From: Agromyces sp. H66 | Lineage (GTDB): Bacteria; Actinomycetota; Actinomycetes; Actinomycetales; Microbacteriaceae | DNA length: 64,000 nucleotides | Direction: 5' to 3' | Assembly: GCF_004959775.1 (NCBI RefSeq) | Contig: NZ_SJZG01000011.1 | Coordinates: 1 to 64,000, forward strand | Shown: one piece after another, positions 1 through 8,131 of the stretch | Position numbering within the stretch: position 1 is the first letter of the stretch | How the letters are laid out: every line of letters starts with the position of its first letter | The notes under the pieces: generated by a model | The model's input: only the letters and a program-made list of their open reading frames with translations | What the model was told of the DNA's origin: nothing | Databases searched by the model: none | Made by a program: the position numbers and the translations under genes

Positions 1-174
1 ATCTGCGACATCGAGGACAAGCGCGCCCGAGCCCGCGAGAAGGAACGCGGGCTACCCGCCGACAAACGCAAGGCCAGCGGCAGGCTCATCGAGGGCAACA
101 TCACCACGAACTGGAAACAGGCCCTCGAACAACTCGCGCTCGTCTACCCCGAACGCATCAACCCCCACCTCTAA
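1..174 (+). CDS. C-terminal fragment, possibly a mutator-type (IS256-like) transposase
   Basis: The reading frame is open from base 1 and ends at a TAA at 172-174, giving 57 residues of a protein whose start lies left of the window. The tail contains NWKQALEQLALVYPERINPHL-like sequence (residues about 38-57): a Trp, then an Ala-Leu-x-Gln-Leu-Ala core and an aromatic-Pro-x-Arg end. That pattern resembles the C-terminus of mutator-type transposases, but no catalytic residue is visible, so the identification is weak. If it is right, the left edge is the end of an insertion sequence. No terminal inverted repeat was recognised in the 100 bases that follow. Confidence 0.4.
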   Translation: MCDIEDKRARAREKERGLPADKRKASGRLIEGNITTNWKQALEQLALVYPERINPHL

Positions 175-277
175 CCACCATCCCCGTACCCGCTTACACA
201 GACAACTTGACAAGCCCCGAGGCACCAGAAGCAGCCCCCGGCCAGAACGTAGCTCTCCATCGCCATAGAGTAACGGC

Positions 278-1285
278 ATGACCTTCGTCGCCGCTCAGGA
301 ACGCTATGACCGCATGCGCTACAACCGGGTCGGCCGAAGCGGACTGAAGCTCCCCGCGCTCTCGCTCGGCCTGTGGCACAACTTCGGCCACGGGCGCCCG
401 CTCGACACGCAGCGCGTGATCGTACGGCGAGCGTTCGACCTCGGCGTCACCCATTTCGACCTCGCGAACAACTACGGTCCGCCCGCCGGGAGCGCCGAAG
501 AGAACTTCGGCCGTCTGCTCGCCACCGACCTCGCGCCGTACCGCGACGAGCTCATCATCTCGTCGAAGGCCGGATACGACATGTGGGCCGGACCGTACGG
601 CGACTTCGGGTCGCGCAAGCACCTGCTCGCCTCGCTCGACCAGAGCCTCGGCCGGCTCGGACTCGACTACGTCGACGTCTTCTACTCTCACCGACCCGAT
701 CCCGAGACCCCCGTCGAGGAGACGATGGGCGCGCTCGCCCACGCGGTGCGCCAGGGGAAGGCGCTCTACGTCGGCATCTCCAACTACGACCCCGAGCAGA
801 CCCGCGCGGCCGCGGCGGCCCTCGAGTCCGAGGGCGTGCCGCTCACGATCCACCAGCCGCGCTACTCGATGTTCGACCGCCACATCGAGGACGGCCTCTT
901 CCCGGTGCTCGAGGAGGTCGGCGCGGCGAGCATCGTGTTCTCGCCGCTGGCGCAGGGCCTGCTCACCGATCGCTACCTCTCGGGCGACGTGCCTGCGGAC
1001 TCTCGTGCGGCGACCAGCCGATTCCTCTCGGCGGAGCGCATCAGCCCCGATTACCTCGAACGCGTGCGCGGTCTCGAGGAGATCGCAACCGAGCGGGGCC
1101 AGACGATCGCCCAGCTCGCCCTCTCGTGGGTGCTGCGCGAGCCGCTCGTCGCGAGCGCACTCATCGGCGCCTCGAGCGTGGCGCAGCTCGAGCAGAACAT
1201 CGCGGCCCTCGACGCGCCGGCGCTCACCGACGACGAGATCTCACGCATCGAGCCCTTCGCCGCGCACGGCACCGTGCTCGCCTGA
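278..1285 (+). CDS. Aldo/keto reductase of the YghZ / L-glyceraldehyde-3-phosphate reductase type
   Basis: 335 residues, the usual length of this AKR group. The expected catalytic tetrad is present: Asp61, Tyr66 (in NNYGPPAGSAEENFG), Lys97 (SSKAGYDMW) and His138 (YSHRPDPETP). The N-terminus (ERYDRMRYNRVGRSGLKLP) and the block LGLWHNFG match the YghZ branch, which reduces L-glyceraldehyde 3-phosphate and detoxifies methylglyoxal with NADPH. The ATG at 278 fits the family N-terminus better than the internal ATG at 314. It stands alone, with no obvious operon partner. Substrate is inferred from family only. Confidence 0.88.
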   Translation: MTFVAAQERYDRMRYNRVGRSGLKLPALSLGLWHNFGHGRPLDTQRVIVRRAFDLGVTHFDLANNYGPPAGSAEENFGRLLATDLAPYRDELIISSKAGYDMWAGPYGDFGSRKHLLASLDQSLGRLGLDYVDVFYSHRPDPETPVEETMGALAHAVRQGKALYVGISNYDPEQTRAAAAALESEGVPLTIHQPRYSMFDRHIEDGLFPVLEEVGAASIVFSPLAQGLLTDRYLSGDVPADSRAATSRFLSAERISPDYLERVRGLEEIATERGQTIAQLALSWVLREPLVASALIGASSVAQLEQNIAALDAPALTDDEISRIEPFAAHGTVLA

Positions 1286-1399
1286 GCAGGGCCGGCCCGC
1301 GAACCTCCCACCGTGGTCCGTCGCCCCGCGACGGATGACGGTGGGTCCGCGTACCGTCGAACCAGACGCAGGGCCGGCTGCACGAGGAGAGGAGCGACG

Positions 1400-1651
1400 A
1401 TGTCCGTCACCATGCTCGCACGGCCCCGCGAGAGCTTCCCCGCCCGGGTGCCCGGGCTCACGATCACGCAGGCGGCGCCGTCGCTCTGGCGGGTCTCGCG
1501 CACCGGCGGACCCGTGCTGGGGCATATCGAGCGCCATGAGGTCGGCGGGCTCGAACGCTGGGCGGCACGCCGACTCGTGGCCGGCGGCATCCGGTCGATG
1601 CCCCTCGGGGAGTTCTGGTCGGCGCCCGACGCCGCCGAGTGCTTCCGTTGA
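1400..1651 (+). CDS. Small conserved-looking protein, 83 aa, function unknown
   Basis: An ATG at 1400 follows a good ribosome-binding site (GAGGAGAGG, about 6 bases upstream) and opens an 83-residue frame. The protein is soluble with no membrane segment; it has a run ITQAAPSLWRVSRTGGPVLG followed by an Arg/Leu-rich amphipathic stretch and ends with FWSAPDAAECFR. The strong ribosome-binding site and high third-position GC support a real gene. I do not recognise the family. It is followed after 74 bases by another unknown gene on the same strand. Confidence 0.6.
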   Translation: MSVTMLARPRESFPARVPGLTITQAAPSLWRVSRTGGPVLGHIERHEVGGLERWAARRLVAGGIRSMPLGEFWSAPDAAECFR

Positions 1652-1725
1652 CCGCCCCGACCCCTGATCCGGGCACGCCGTGCGGCATCGACCGCGTGGC
1701 GCATCGGCGACGTTAGCCTTCGCTC

Positions 1726-2370
1726 ATGGAGTGGTGGAACGACCTCATCTCATGGCTCACCTCGAGCGCCGCGCGCCCGACCGTGTTCGCCGCGGTGGTG
1801 CTGTTCGTCTCGGTGCTCGCGTCGGGCCTTCTCGCGGCCTGGATCGCCGGCACCGCGGTTCGCCGCGTCGTGGCGCAGCGCGACCGCGAGGCCAAGGCCG
1901 CGGCGATCGCCGCGCTCGTCGATTCCGCGACCGAGGCCTCGGTGTGGAACTCGCTCACGCCGCAGGAACAGGTGCTCGCCGACCGCATGGTCGGGCAGGC
2001 CGACATCCAGGTGCGGCTGCTGCCCGTCCGCGGATCCGACGTCGCCGCGAACTGGGCGGCCCACCAGTTGCACGAACTCAAGCGGGCGTCCGCCACGTTC
2101 GGCTACCAGCTCGACCCCGCCGTCGTCGAGTTCCGCGACCGGCTGCTCGCGTGGGAGCGGCATCCGTCACGCACCCGGAAGCAGTTCCAGGACGACCTCG
2201 TGCGGTGGCGGACCCAACGCCAGGAGCCCGAGCAGGCCGCGGTCGAGGCGCAGGACGCCTGGGTCGCCGAGCAGCACCACGCACGGTATCAGGGCACCGC
2301 CACCATCGACCCGGCGCCACGGGCGAACGACACGGCTCCGACGCCCACCCTCGACGACGCGCGCGCCTGA
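1726..2370 (+). CDS. Single-span membrane protein of unknown function, 214 aa
   Basis: Residues about 18-42 (TVFAAVVLFVSVLASGLLAA) form one clear transmembrane helix; the rest is a charged, mostly helical cytoplasmic domain rich in Arg, Gln and Glu (for example FRDRLLAWERHPSRTRKQF), ending in a disordered Ala/Pro/Asp tail. The type resembles small actinobacterial membrane-anchored coiled-coil proteins that have no assigned role. The ATG at 1726 starts just before the hydrophobic segment and is the only sensible start. Confidence 0.65.
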   Translation: MEWWNDLISWLTSSAARPTVFAAVVLFVSVLASGLLAAWIAGTAVRRVVAQRDREAKAAAIAALVDSATEASVWNSLTPQEQVLADRMVGQADIQVRLLPVRGSDVAANWAAHQLHELKRASATFGYQLDPAVVEFRDRLLAWERHPSRTRKQFQDDLVRWRTQRQEPEQAAVEAQDAWVAEQHHARYQGTATIDPAPRANDTAPTPTLDDARA

Positions 2371-2401
2371 GGATCGGGCGGCGCGCCCGAGGGTCAGGCG
2401 G

Positions 2402-3223
2402 TCAGATCCACCAATCGTCGAACATCGAGACGGGCACCGCCCGCTTGTGGCGCGTGTCGAGGAATCGCGCCTCGATGCGCTCGGCGATCCCGGCGTCGAT
2501 CTCCTCGCCCTCGAGGTACGCGTCGATGTCGTGATACTTCAGGCCCAGGTTCGCCTCGTCGGCCTGACCGGGATCGTGGTCGAGGAGGTCGGCCGTGGGG
2601 ACCTTGAGGTAGAGCCGCTCGGGGGCTCCGAGGTGCTGGAGCATGGCCCGACCCTGCCGCTTCGTCAGGCCGGTGAGCGGCAGGATGTCGGCGCCGCCGT
2701 CGCCGTACTTCGTGAAGAACCCCGTGACCGCCTCGGCGGCGTGGTCGGTGCCCACCACGAGCAGGCGGGCCTCACCCGCGATCGCGTACTGGGCGACCAT
2801 GCGCATGCGGGCCTTGACGTTGCCCTTGCCGAAGTCGGTCAGGGCGATGCCGGTCGCCTCGCCGACCTCCTCGGCGAGCTCGTCGACGGGCTCCATGATG
2901 TTGAAGACCATCGTCTCGGCCGGCTGCACGAAGTCGAGCGCCACCTGCGCGTCGGCCTCATCGCGCTGCACGCCGTAGGGCAGGCGAACCGCGACGAACC
3001 GCACCGGGTCGCCCTCCGCGGCGAGTTCCTCCACCGCCAGCCGGCACAGCCGGCCGGCGAGCGAGGAGTCCTGCCCACCGCTGATGCCGAGGACGAAGCC
3101 GGCCGCACCGGTGGTGCGCAGGTAGGTCTTCAGGAAGTCGATCCGGGCGCGCACCTGCTCGGCGGGGTCGATGGCCGGGCTGACGTGGAGCTCTTCGATG
3201 ATTCTCGCCTGCAGGTCGCGCAT
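2402..3223 (-). CDS. nadE: Ammonia-dependent NAD synthetase
   Basis: 273 residues, close to the 275 of E. coli NadE. The ATP-pyrophosphatase P-loop SGGQDSS lies at residues 48-54. The C-terminal region has the family pattern ([44 protein letters not shown]). It adenylates nicotinic acid adenine dinucleotide and amidates it to NAD with ammonia; the glutaminase domain of the larger NadE type is absent. The ATG at 3223 is chosen because [14 protein letters not shown] aligns with the normal N-terminus; an upstream ATG at 3256 would add 11 residues with no family match. Confidence 0.93.
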   Translation of the reverse strand: MRDLQARIIEELHVSPAIDPAEQVRARIDFLKTYLRTTGAAGFVLGISGGQDSSLAGRLCRLAVEELAAEGDPVRFVAVRLPYGVQRDEADAQVALDFVQPAETMVFNIMEPVDELAEEVGEATGIALTDFGKGNVKARMRMVAQYAIAGEARLLVVGTDHAAEAVTGFFTKYGDGGADILPLTGLTKRQGRAMLQHLGAPERLYLKVPTADLLDHDPGQADEANLGLKYHDIDAYLEGEEIDAGIAERIEARFLDTRHKRAVPVSMFDDWWI

Positions 3224-3358
3224 GCCACGACGATACCGCCGCGATGTTTCGTGCACGAAACGCCGAAACGCACGGACCGCGGACCCGCACCCCGAGACGC
3301 TCGCTCCGATACCATCTCGGCAGGCGCAGATGGGCGCGAGCTGGATCCGGGGGGCGCG

Positions 3359-4600
3359 GTGGAGTACACGATCGGCACGCTGGTGCTGTTCCCCGCCGTC
3401 GCCATCACGGCTCCGCTCCTGGTGCGGGCCGTCTCCCGCTGGATCGCGATTCCGCTCGTCGTGTTCGAGATCCTGCTGGGGCTCCTGCTCGGTCCGGCGA
3501 TGCTCGGCTGGATCGTGCCCGACCAGCTGATGGCGTTCCTCGCGGACTTCGGCCTCGCCATGCTCTTCTTCCTCGCCGGCAATGAGATCGACTTCCGCGC
3601 CATCCGAGGCCGGCCGCTCACCAGGGCGGCGATCGGCTGGATCATCTCGCTCGCCGCCGGCATCGGGATCGCCGCACTGCTCTCACCCGACCTCGCCGCC
3701 GCCGGATTCATCGGCATCGCGCTCACGTCGACGGCGCTCGGCACGATCATGCCCGTCCTCCGAGACTCCGGAGATCTTCGGACGCCGTTCGGGATCTCGG
3801 TGATCGCGCTCGGCGCGATCGGCGAATTCGGCCCGCTGCTGGCGATCTCGCTCTTCCTGAGCGGTCGTTCGCCCCTCACCGCCGCGCTCGTGCTCGTCGC
3901 GTTCGCCCTGATCGCCGGTGCCGCCATCTGGCTCGCCGCGCGCGGCGTCGGCCGACGCCTCCACCGCATCATCGGCGCCACCATGCACACGAGCGGCCAG
4001 TTCGCCGTTCGCCTCGTCGTGCTCGTCCTCGTGGCGCTCATCGCGCTCAGCGTCGAACTCGGACTCGACATACTGCTCGGGGCGTTCACGGCCGGGGTGC
4101 TCTACCGCCTCATCCTGTCGGGCGCGCCCGACCGAGACGTCGAATTCATCGAGGGCAAGGTCGAGGCACTCGGCTACGGGTTCCTCGTGCCGATCTTCTT
4201 CATCGCCACAGGGGTCACGTTCGACCTGGAGGCGTTGGTCGGCGACGTGCGCACCCTCGTGCTCCTGCCGGTCTTCCTCGTCCTGTTCCTCGTCGTCCGC
4301 GGCGTGCCGTCGATGTTCGCGGCACCGCCCGGGTCGAGTCGTCGCGATCTCGCCGCGACGGCGCTGTTCGGCGCAACCGGACTGCCGATCATCGTCGCCG
4401 TCACCGCCATCGGCGTCGACGCGGGCGACCTCTCGAGCGGCACCGCGGCCGCGCTCGTCGGCGCCGGCATGCTCTCGGTGCTCCTGTTCCCGCTCATCGC
4501 ACTCGCCCTGCACCGGCCATCGGCGGATGCCCCGAGCCGCCGCGCGCCGGATGCCCCGAGCCCGGGCGTCGACGACGAGCACGTGCCCGCCGACGACTGA
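3359..4600 (+). CDS. Kef/CPA2-type cation:proton antiporter
   Basis: A GTG at 3359 preceded by a G-rich site opens a 413-residue protein with about twelve hydrophobic helices and little loop sequence. The fold and motifs ([15 protein letters not shown] in the core, [33 protein letters not shown], and a PIFFIATG segment near residue 280) match CPA2 monovalent cation/proton antiporters. No C-terminal RCK/TrkA-N domain is present; the tail is a short Ala/Pro/Asp extension. The cation (sodium or potassium) cannot be told from sequence. A longer frame runs upstream to 2447 but is antisense shadow over nadE. Confidence 0.88.
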   Translation: MEYTIGTLVLFPAVAITAPLLVRAVSRWIAIPLVVFEILLGLLLGPAMLGWIVPDQLMAFLADFGLAMLFFLAGNEIDFRAIRGRPLTRAAIGWIISLAAGIGIAALLSPDLAAAGFIGIALTSTALGTIMPVLRDSGDLRTPFGISVIALGAIGEFGPLLAISLFLSGRSPLTAALVLVAFALIAGAAIWLAARGVGRRLHRIIGATMHTSGQFAVRLVVLVLVALIALSVELGLDILLGAFTAGVLYRLILSGAPDRDVEFIEGKVEALGYGFLVPIFFIATGVTFDLEALVGDVRTLVLLPVFLVLFLVVRGVPSMFAAPPGSSRRDLAATALFGATGLPIIVAVTAIGVDAGDLSSGTAAALVGAGMLSVLLFPLIALALHRPSADAPSRRAPDAPSPGVDDEHVPADD

Positions 4601-4649
4601 CGACGGCATTCGATCCCGGTCGATATGCTGTCAGTGCGTCGCTCCACCG

Positions 4650-4722
4650 CCCCCCGTAGCTCAGTGGACAGAGCAGGTGGTTTCTACCCACTTGGTCGGG
4701 AGTTCGAATCTCTCCGGGGGGA
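4650..4722 (+). tRNA. tRNA-Arg (anticodon TCT)
   Basis: Folds as a full cloverleaf of 73 nt. The acceptor CCCCCCG (4650-4656) pairs fully with CGGGGGG (4715-4721), discriminator A at 4722. D-stem GCTC/GAGC (4659-4662 with 4671-4674), anticodon stem GGTGG/CCACT (4676-4680 with 4688-4692, one G-U pair) with loop TTTCTAC giving TCT at 34-36, and T-arm GGGAG-TTCGAAT-CTCTC (4698-4714). It reads AGA codons, which are rare in this GC-rich genome. CCA is not encoded. Confidence 0.95.
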
Positions 4723-4776
4723 CGCCCGCTCCGCCGCCGCGGCGGCCATGTCCGACCGCCCCGGTAGACTCGGCGC

Positions 4777-5397
4777 ATGGCAACCTCGAGCGACCGACTG
4801 GTCTGGATCGACTGCGAGATGACCGGGCTCGACCTCGAGGTCGATGAGCTCGTCGAGATCGCGGTCGTCATCACCGACTACGACCTCAACCCCGTCGACG
4901 GCGGCCTCGACATCGTCATCAAGCCCGACGCGAGCGCCCTCGAGTCGATGGGCGAGTTCGTGCGCGCCATGCACACCGAGTCCGGACTGATCGAGGAGAT
5001 CCCCAACGGCGTGAGCGTCGCCGAGGCGGAGTACGAGGTGCTCGAATACGTGCTGAAGCATGTTCCCGACGAGCAGAAGGCCCCGCTCGCGGGGAACTCG
5101 ATCGGCACCGACCGCGCCTTCCTCGCGAAGTTCATGCCCCGCCTCGACGGGCACCTGCACTACCGCAACGTCGACGTCTCCTCCATCAAGGAGCTGTCGA
5201 AGCGCTGGTACCCTCGCGCGTACTTCAACTCTCCCGCGAAGAACGGCGGCCACCGGGCCCTCGCCGACATCCTCGAGTCCATTCGCGAGCTCCAGTACTA
5301 CCGCCGAGCGATCTTCGTCGCCGAGCCCGGTCCGTCGAGCCAGGAGCTGCAGACGCTCGCCGCCTCCGTCGTGGACGAGTTCGAGGCCAAGGTGTAG
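4777..5397 (+). CDS. orn: Oligoribonuclease
   Basis: 206 residues. DEDDh exonuclease motifs are all visible: Asp12-x-Glu14 in WIDCEMTGLDL, Asp112 in NSIGTDRAFLAKFMP, and His159 and Asp164 in KNGGHRALADILES. The enzyme degrades 2-5 nt RNA fragments (and pGpG) to mononucleotides and is typically essential in actinobacteria. It sits between tRNA-Arg and tRNA-His. The stop is a double TAG-TAA (5395-5400). Confidence 0.95.
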   Translation: MATSSDRLVWIDCEMTGLDLEVDELVEIAVVITDYDLNPVDGGLDIVIKPDASALESMGEFVRAMHTESGLIEEIPNGVSVAEAEYEVLEYVLKHVPDEQKAPLAGNSIGTDRAFLAKFMPRLDGHLHYRNVDVSSIKELSKRWYPRAYFNSPAKNGGHRALADILESIRELQYYRRAIFVAEPGPSSQELQTLAASVVDEFEAKV

Positions 5398-5440
5398 TAA
5401 TCTTTTTGAGTTGCCCGATCGCTTCGGCGGTCGACACATG

Positions 5441-5516
5441 GTGGGTATAGCTCAGTCGGTAGAGCGCCTGGTTGTGGTCCAGGAGGTCGCGGGTTCAAGC
5501 CCCGTTACTCACCCCA
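5441..5516 (+). tRNA. tRNA-His (anticodon GTG), CCA encoded
   Basis: Acceptor GTGGGTA (5441-5447) pairs with TACTCAC (5506-5512); discriminator C at 5513 followed by an encoded CCA (5514-5516). The anticodon arm CCTGG-TTGTGGT-CCAGG gives GTG. The T-arm is in the segment 5488-5505. This copy looks functional. It is followed without a gap by a partial, altered tandem copy of itself (next entry). Confidence 0.95.
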
Positions 5517-5582
5517 AGAGCGCCTGGTTGTGGTGCAGTATTCACAACCAGGTCGCGGGTTCAAGCCCCGTTACTCACCCCA
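5517..5582 (+). pseudogene. Partial tandem duplicate of tRNA-His with a remodelled anticodon arm
   Basis: This 66-base unit begins with 18 bases identical to 5461-5478 of the tRNA-His gene and ends with 35 bases (5550-5584) identical to 5484-5518, including the T-arm, acceptor 3' strand and CCA. The five bases CCAGG of the real anticodon stem are replaced by fifteen (5535-5549), so that CCTGGTTGTG and CACAACCAGG form a perfect 10-bp hairpin. The acceptor 5' strand and D-arm 5' half are missing, so it cannot fold as a tRNA. It may be a scar of aberrant replication or recombination, or an attachment-site relic. Confidence 0.85.
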
Positions 5583-5614
5583 AGTCTTCTCTCCGCCACC
5601 GATCGGAGCCGTGC

Positions 5615-5962
5615 GTGCACCTCGATGCCGAAGCGTTCGAGGCCCTCGTGGTCGACGAACTCGACCGCCTGCCCGACGAGATGGTCGACGGACTCGAGAA
5701 CGTCGTCTTCGTCGTCGAGGACCGCCCCGAAGACGGATCGCTCGACCTGCTCGGCCTCTACGACGGGTTCGCGCTCACGGAACGCGACCGATACGGCCTC
5801 GGCGAGATGCCCGACCGGATCATCCTCTACCGCGAGCCGCTGCTCGCGATCGCCGACGACGAAGCGGAACTGCGAGACGAGATCCACGTCACGCTCGTGC
5901 ACGAGATCGCGCATTTCTACGGCATCGACGACGACCGGCTGCACGACCTGGGCTGGGCGTGA
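5615..5962 (+). CDS. Small zincin-type metallopeptidase family protein
   Basis: 115 residues with the zinc-binding motif HEIAH at residues 96-100 inside HVTLVHEIAHFYGIDDDRLH, preceded by RIILYREPLL. This is the pattern of the small actinobacterial metallopeptidase family formerly described as a domain of unknown function. The GTG at 5615 is chosen because a GGAG site lies 6 bases upstream; the open frame runs further back only into the tRNA-derived repeat. The substrate is unknown. Confidence 0.8.
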   Translation: MHLDAEAFEALVVDELDRLPDEMVDGLENVVFVVEDRPEDGSLDLLGLYDGFALTERDRYGLGEMPDRIILYREPLLAIADDEAELRDEIHVTLVHEIAHFYGIDDDRLHDLGWA

Positions 5963-5986
5963 GGCTCGCCGCGTTACGCTGATGCC

Positions 5987-7243
5987 ATGACCTCCCCCGG
6001 CCGCATCGTCGGCATCGTCGTCGGCGCGCTGGCCATCCTCGGCGTGGGCGTATACGGCCCGGCCATGCTCCTGGGGCCGCTGCCCGACGTCGACGTGCGT
6101 CTCGAGCCGACCGCGGCCGCGACATCCGAGGTTCCCGCACTCGTGCTGCCCGACACGGGCGCCAGCGCGCTCGCGGTACTGGCCGACGACGGCACCGGCG
6201 AGACCGTCGCGACCGCAGGCGAGACCGGTGCCGTGCCCATCGGCGGCGCGGCGAAGCTCGTGACGCTGCTCGTGACGCTCGACTCGCTGCCCCTCCCCGC
6301 CGACGGCGAGGGTCCCGGCATCCCCATCGGCCCCGCGGACTACACCGACTACCTGCGATACTCGGCCGAGGGATCCCGCGTGCTCCAGGTCTCCCCCGGC
6401 GAGACCTGGACCCAGCGCGACGTGGTGCGCGCCGTGCTGCTCGCGTCGAGCAACAACCACGCCGACACGCTCGTGCGGTGGGCGTTCGGCGACCTGGGCC
6501 CCTACGTCGACCAGGCGAACGAGTGGCTCGACGAACACGGCTTCACCCAGACCCGCGTCGACGACGCGACCGGGTTGTCGGGCGACAACGTCGGCACCGC
6601 CGACGAGCTCGCCCGGCTCGCGGGGCTCGTACTGGCCGATCCGGCGCTCGCGGCGATGCTCGAGGACCCCGAGCAGGCGCCGCCCGCCGCGCGCCGGGTC
6701 CCCGACGTCGTCGACCGGTCCGAGAGCGGAGACATCCGCGCGATCACGCGGAGCTTCACCGATCAGGCCGCGCTCAGCTACGTGTTCACCACCGAACTGC
6801 CGGTCGCCGTGGGCGCCGACGGGGAGCCGACGCGCATCACGGGCGCCATGCTGCTGATGCCCGACTACGAGACGCTCGACCCCGCCGTCGCCGCCGCGGT
6901 CGAATCGGCGATCGCCGCCGCCGCACCGGTCACCGTCATCGAGGCCGGCACGCGGTACGCCCAGGCGGTGGCGCCGTGGGGCGACCGCGCCGACGTGGTC
7001 GCGTCGGTCAGCCGAACGGATGCCGCGTGGGGCAACGCGTTCGGCGAGGCATCCGTCGACGTCCAGGCGTTCTCGACCGCGCCCGACGGACGCGAGGTGG
7101 GCCGCGTGACCGTGTCGACCGCGACCGGTGAGCTGGCGTCGCCGCTGACGCTGTCTGGCGACATCCGCGACCCGGGTCCGGTGTGGCGGCTCACGAACCC
7201 GGCGCCGCTCATCGGCGCCTTCCTCGCGAGCCAAGCGGGCTGA
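5987..7243 (+). CDS. D-alanyl-D-alanine carboxypeptidase-like protein, probably catalytically dead
   Basis: 418 residues, with an N-terminal membrane anchor (residues about 7-29) and an extracytoplasmic penicillin-binding-like domain. The second active-site motif SxN is present (LLASSNNHAD, about 154-157). The first motif, normally SxxK, reads GGAAK with the Lys at 90, so the nucleophilic Ser is replaced by Gly87. No clear KTG motif is seen; the nearest candidate is RITG. It therefore resembles the DacB/DD-carboxypeptidase family in fold but should not acylate. It could be a regulatory or binding paralogue. A sequencing error cannot give a serine here by one simple indel. Confidence 0.75.
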   Translation: MTSPGRIVGIVVGALAILGVGVYGPAMLLGPLPDVDVRLEPTAAATSEVPALVLPDTGASALAVLADDGTGETVATAGETGAVPIGGAAKLVTLLVTLDSLPLPADGEGPGIPIGPADYTDYLRYSAEGSRVLQVSPGETWTQRDVVRAVLLASSNNHADTLVRWAFGDLGPYVDQANEWLDEHGFTQTRVDDATGLSGDNVGTADELARLAGLVLADPALAAMLEDPEQAPPAARRVPDVVDRSESGDIRAITRSFTDQAALSYVFTTELPVAVGADGEPTRITGAMLLMPDYETLDPAVAAAVESAIAAAAPVTVIEAGTRYAQAVAPWGDRADVVASVSRTDAAWGNAFGEASVDVQAFSTAPDGREVGRVTVSTATGELASPLTLSGDIRDPGPVWRLTNPAPLIGAFLASQAG

Positions 7244-7287
7244 CGGCGCACCGGCGCCCCCTGCGCACGGCAGGCGGGCGTCGATCG

Positions 7288-7548
7288 TCAGTCGTTGTCG
7301 TCTTGGTCGAACTCCACCGGGTCGGAGTCGTCGGCGTCGAACTTGAAGCGCACGCGCAGCTGGCCGTTCACCTCGCGCTGCTCCACGGCGTCGTACCAGA
7401 AGAGGGACTCGAGTCCGTCGACGGCGGCCATCATGCCGACACGGGTCTCTGGCTTGCCGCCGACGAGCGCCCGATGCTCGAAGTCGCCCTCGAGTGGGCC
7501 GTCGATGAACTCGGCGACGTAGTCGGTCTTTGCCGTGTCTGCGCTCAT
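7288..7548 (-). CDS. Small acidic protein, 86 aa, unknown function
   Basis: A soluble acidic protein with a folded-looking core (VAEFIDGPLEGDFEHRALVG, then LESLFWYDAVEQREVNGQLR) and an Asp-rich C-terminus. Length and composition suggest a conserved small actinobacterial protein, but I do not recognise the family. It lies just downstream of the thiamin-transport/kinase operon on the same strand, separated from the kinase stop by only 9 bases, and could be its last cistron. Confidence 0.65.
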   Translation of the reverse strand: MSADTAKTDYVAEFIDGPLEGDFEHRALVGGKPETRVGMMAAVDGLESLFWYDAVEQREVNGQLRVRFKFDADDSDPVEFDQDDND

Positions 7549-7557
7549 GTGTCTACG

Positions 7558-8100
7558 TTAGCGCGGCGATGCGTCGGGCACCGCACGCACGCGGAGGTCG
7601 GCGCGGCGCTCGGGCGATCGGCGGCGCACGTACCGGCGCCACTGGCGTTCCCAGAGCTCCCAGAACGGGTCGTAGGCGCCGTCGTCGCGATCGAGCGCCC
7701 GCCGCTTTCGGAGCGCATCCGGCGCGTCGACCCAGACGCGCAGGGCGTCGGGCTCCCCGTCGCCGACGACGAACGCGCCGCAACCCTCCACGATGAGCGG
7801 ACCGCCGGGGCGGAGCCGCTCGAGCGAGCCGGGCCTGGCCCGCGCCCAGTCCCAGCGACGCCAACCGCCCACCCCGCCACGGCGCACGGGCGGCACCAGC
7901 GAGCGGGCCAGGACGACGCCCGCCTGCTCGAGACCGGACCAGCCCGGGTACACGTCGTCGAGGCGCACGAGTCGCGGCGCGCGACCGGGCCACGCCGTCC
8001 GCACCGCATCGGCAAGGGTGCTCTTGCCCGCCCCGCTCGGCCCATCGATGAGCAGGAGGGGACCGCGGGTGCCGCGAAGCCGCTCGAGCACGGCGGACAC
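7558..8100 (-). CDS. P-loop kinase (uridine kinase-like), last part of the thiamin-precursor transport operon
   Basis: About 180 residues from a GTG at 8100. A Walker A motif GPSGAGKST is at residues about 20-28, followed by RLDDVYPGWSGLEQA and a lid-like Arg-rich region (RKRRALDRDDGAY). This is the uridine kinase/phosphoribulokinase type of nucleoside kinase fold. The frame is open upstream to 8286 over ykoC, and other starts cannot be excluded. It follows ykoC by 31 bases on the same strand. Its place behind a TPP-riboswitch-controlled ECF importer suggests, without proof, a kinase for an imported pyrimidine or thiazole moiety. Confidence 0.72.
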   Translation of the reverse strand: MSAVLERLRGTRGPLLLIDGPSGAGKSTLADAVRTAWPGRAPRLVRLDDVYPGWSGLEQAGVVLARSLVPPVRRGGVGGWRRWDWARARPGSLERLRPGGPLIVEGCGAFVVGDGEPDALRVWVDAPDALRKRRALDRDDGAYDPFWELWERQWRRYVRRRSPERRADLRVRAVPDASPR

Positions 8101-8131
8101 CGACGCCGTCGCGACCCGATCGGCCGCGACC

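Noticed and set aside
2447-3358. Extension of the antiporter frame to 2447
   Set aside because: This part is antisense to nadE, which has clear family motifs; a GTG at 3359 with a G-rich site starts the membrane sequence.
5517-5582. A second tRNA-His gene
   Set aside because: The acceptor 5' strand and most of the D-arm are absent, and the anticodon arm is replaced by a 10-bp hairpin. It cannot fold as a tRNA.
5484-5584. Full integrative element between the two tRNA-His 3' repeats
   Set aside because: Only 31 bases separate the 35-base repeats, so nothing is integrated now. At most it is a relic.
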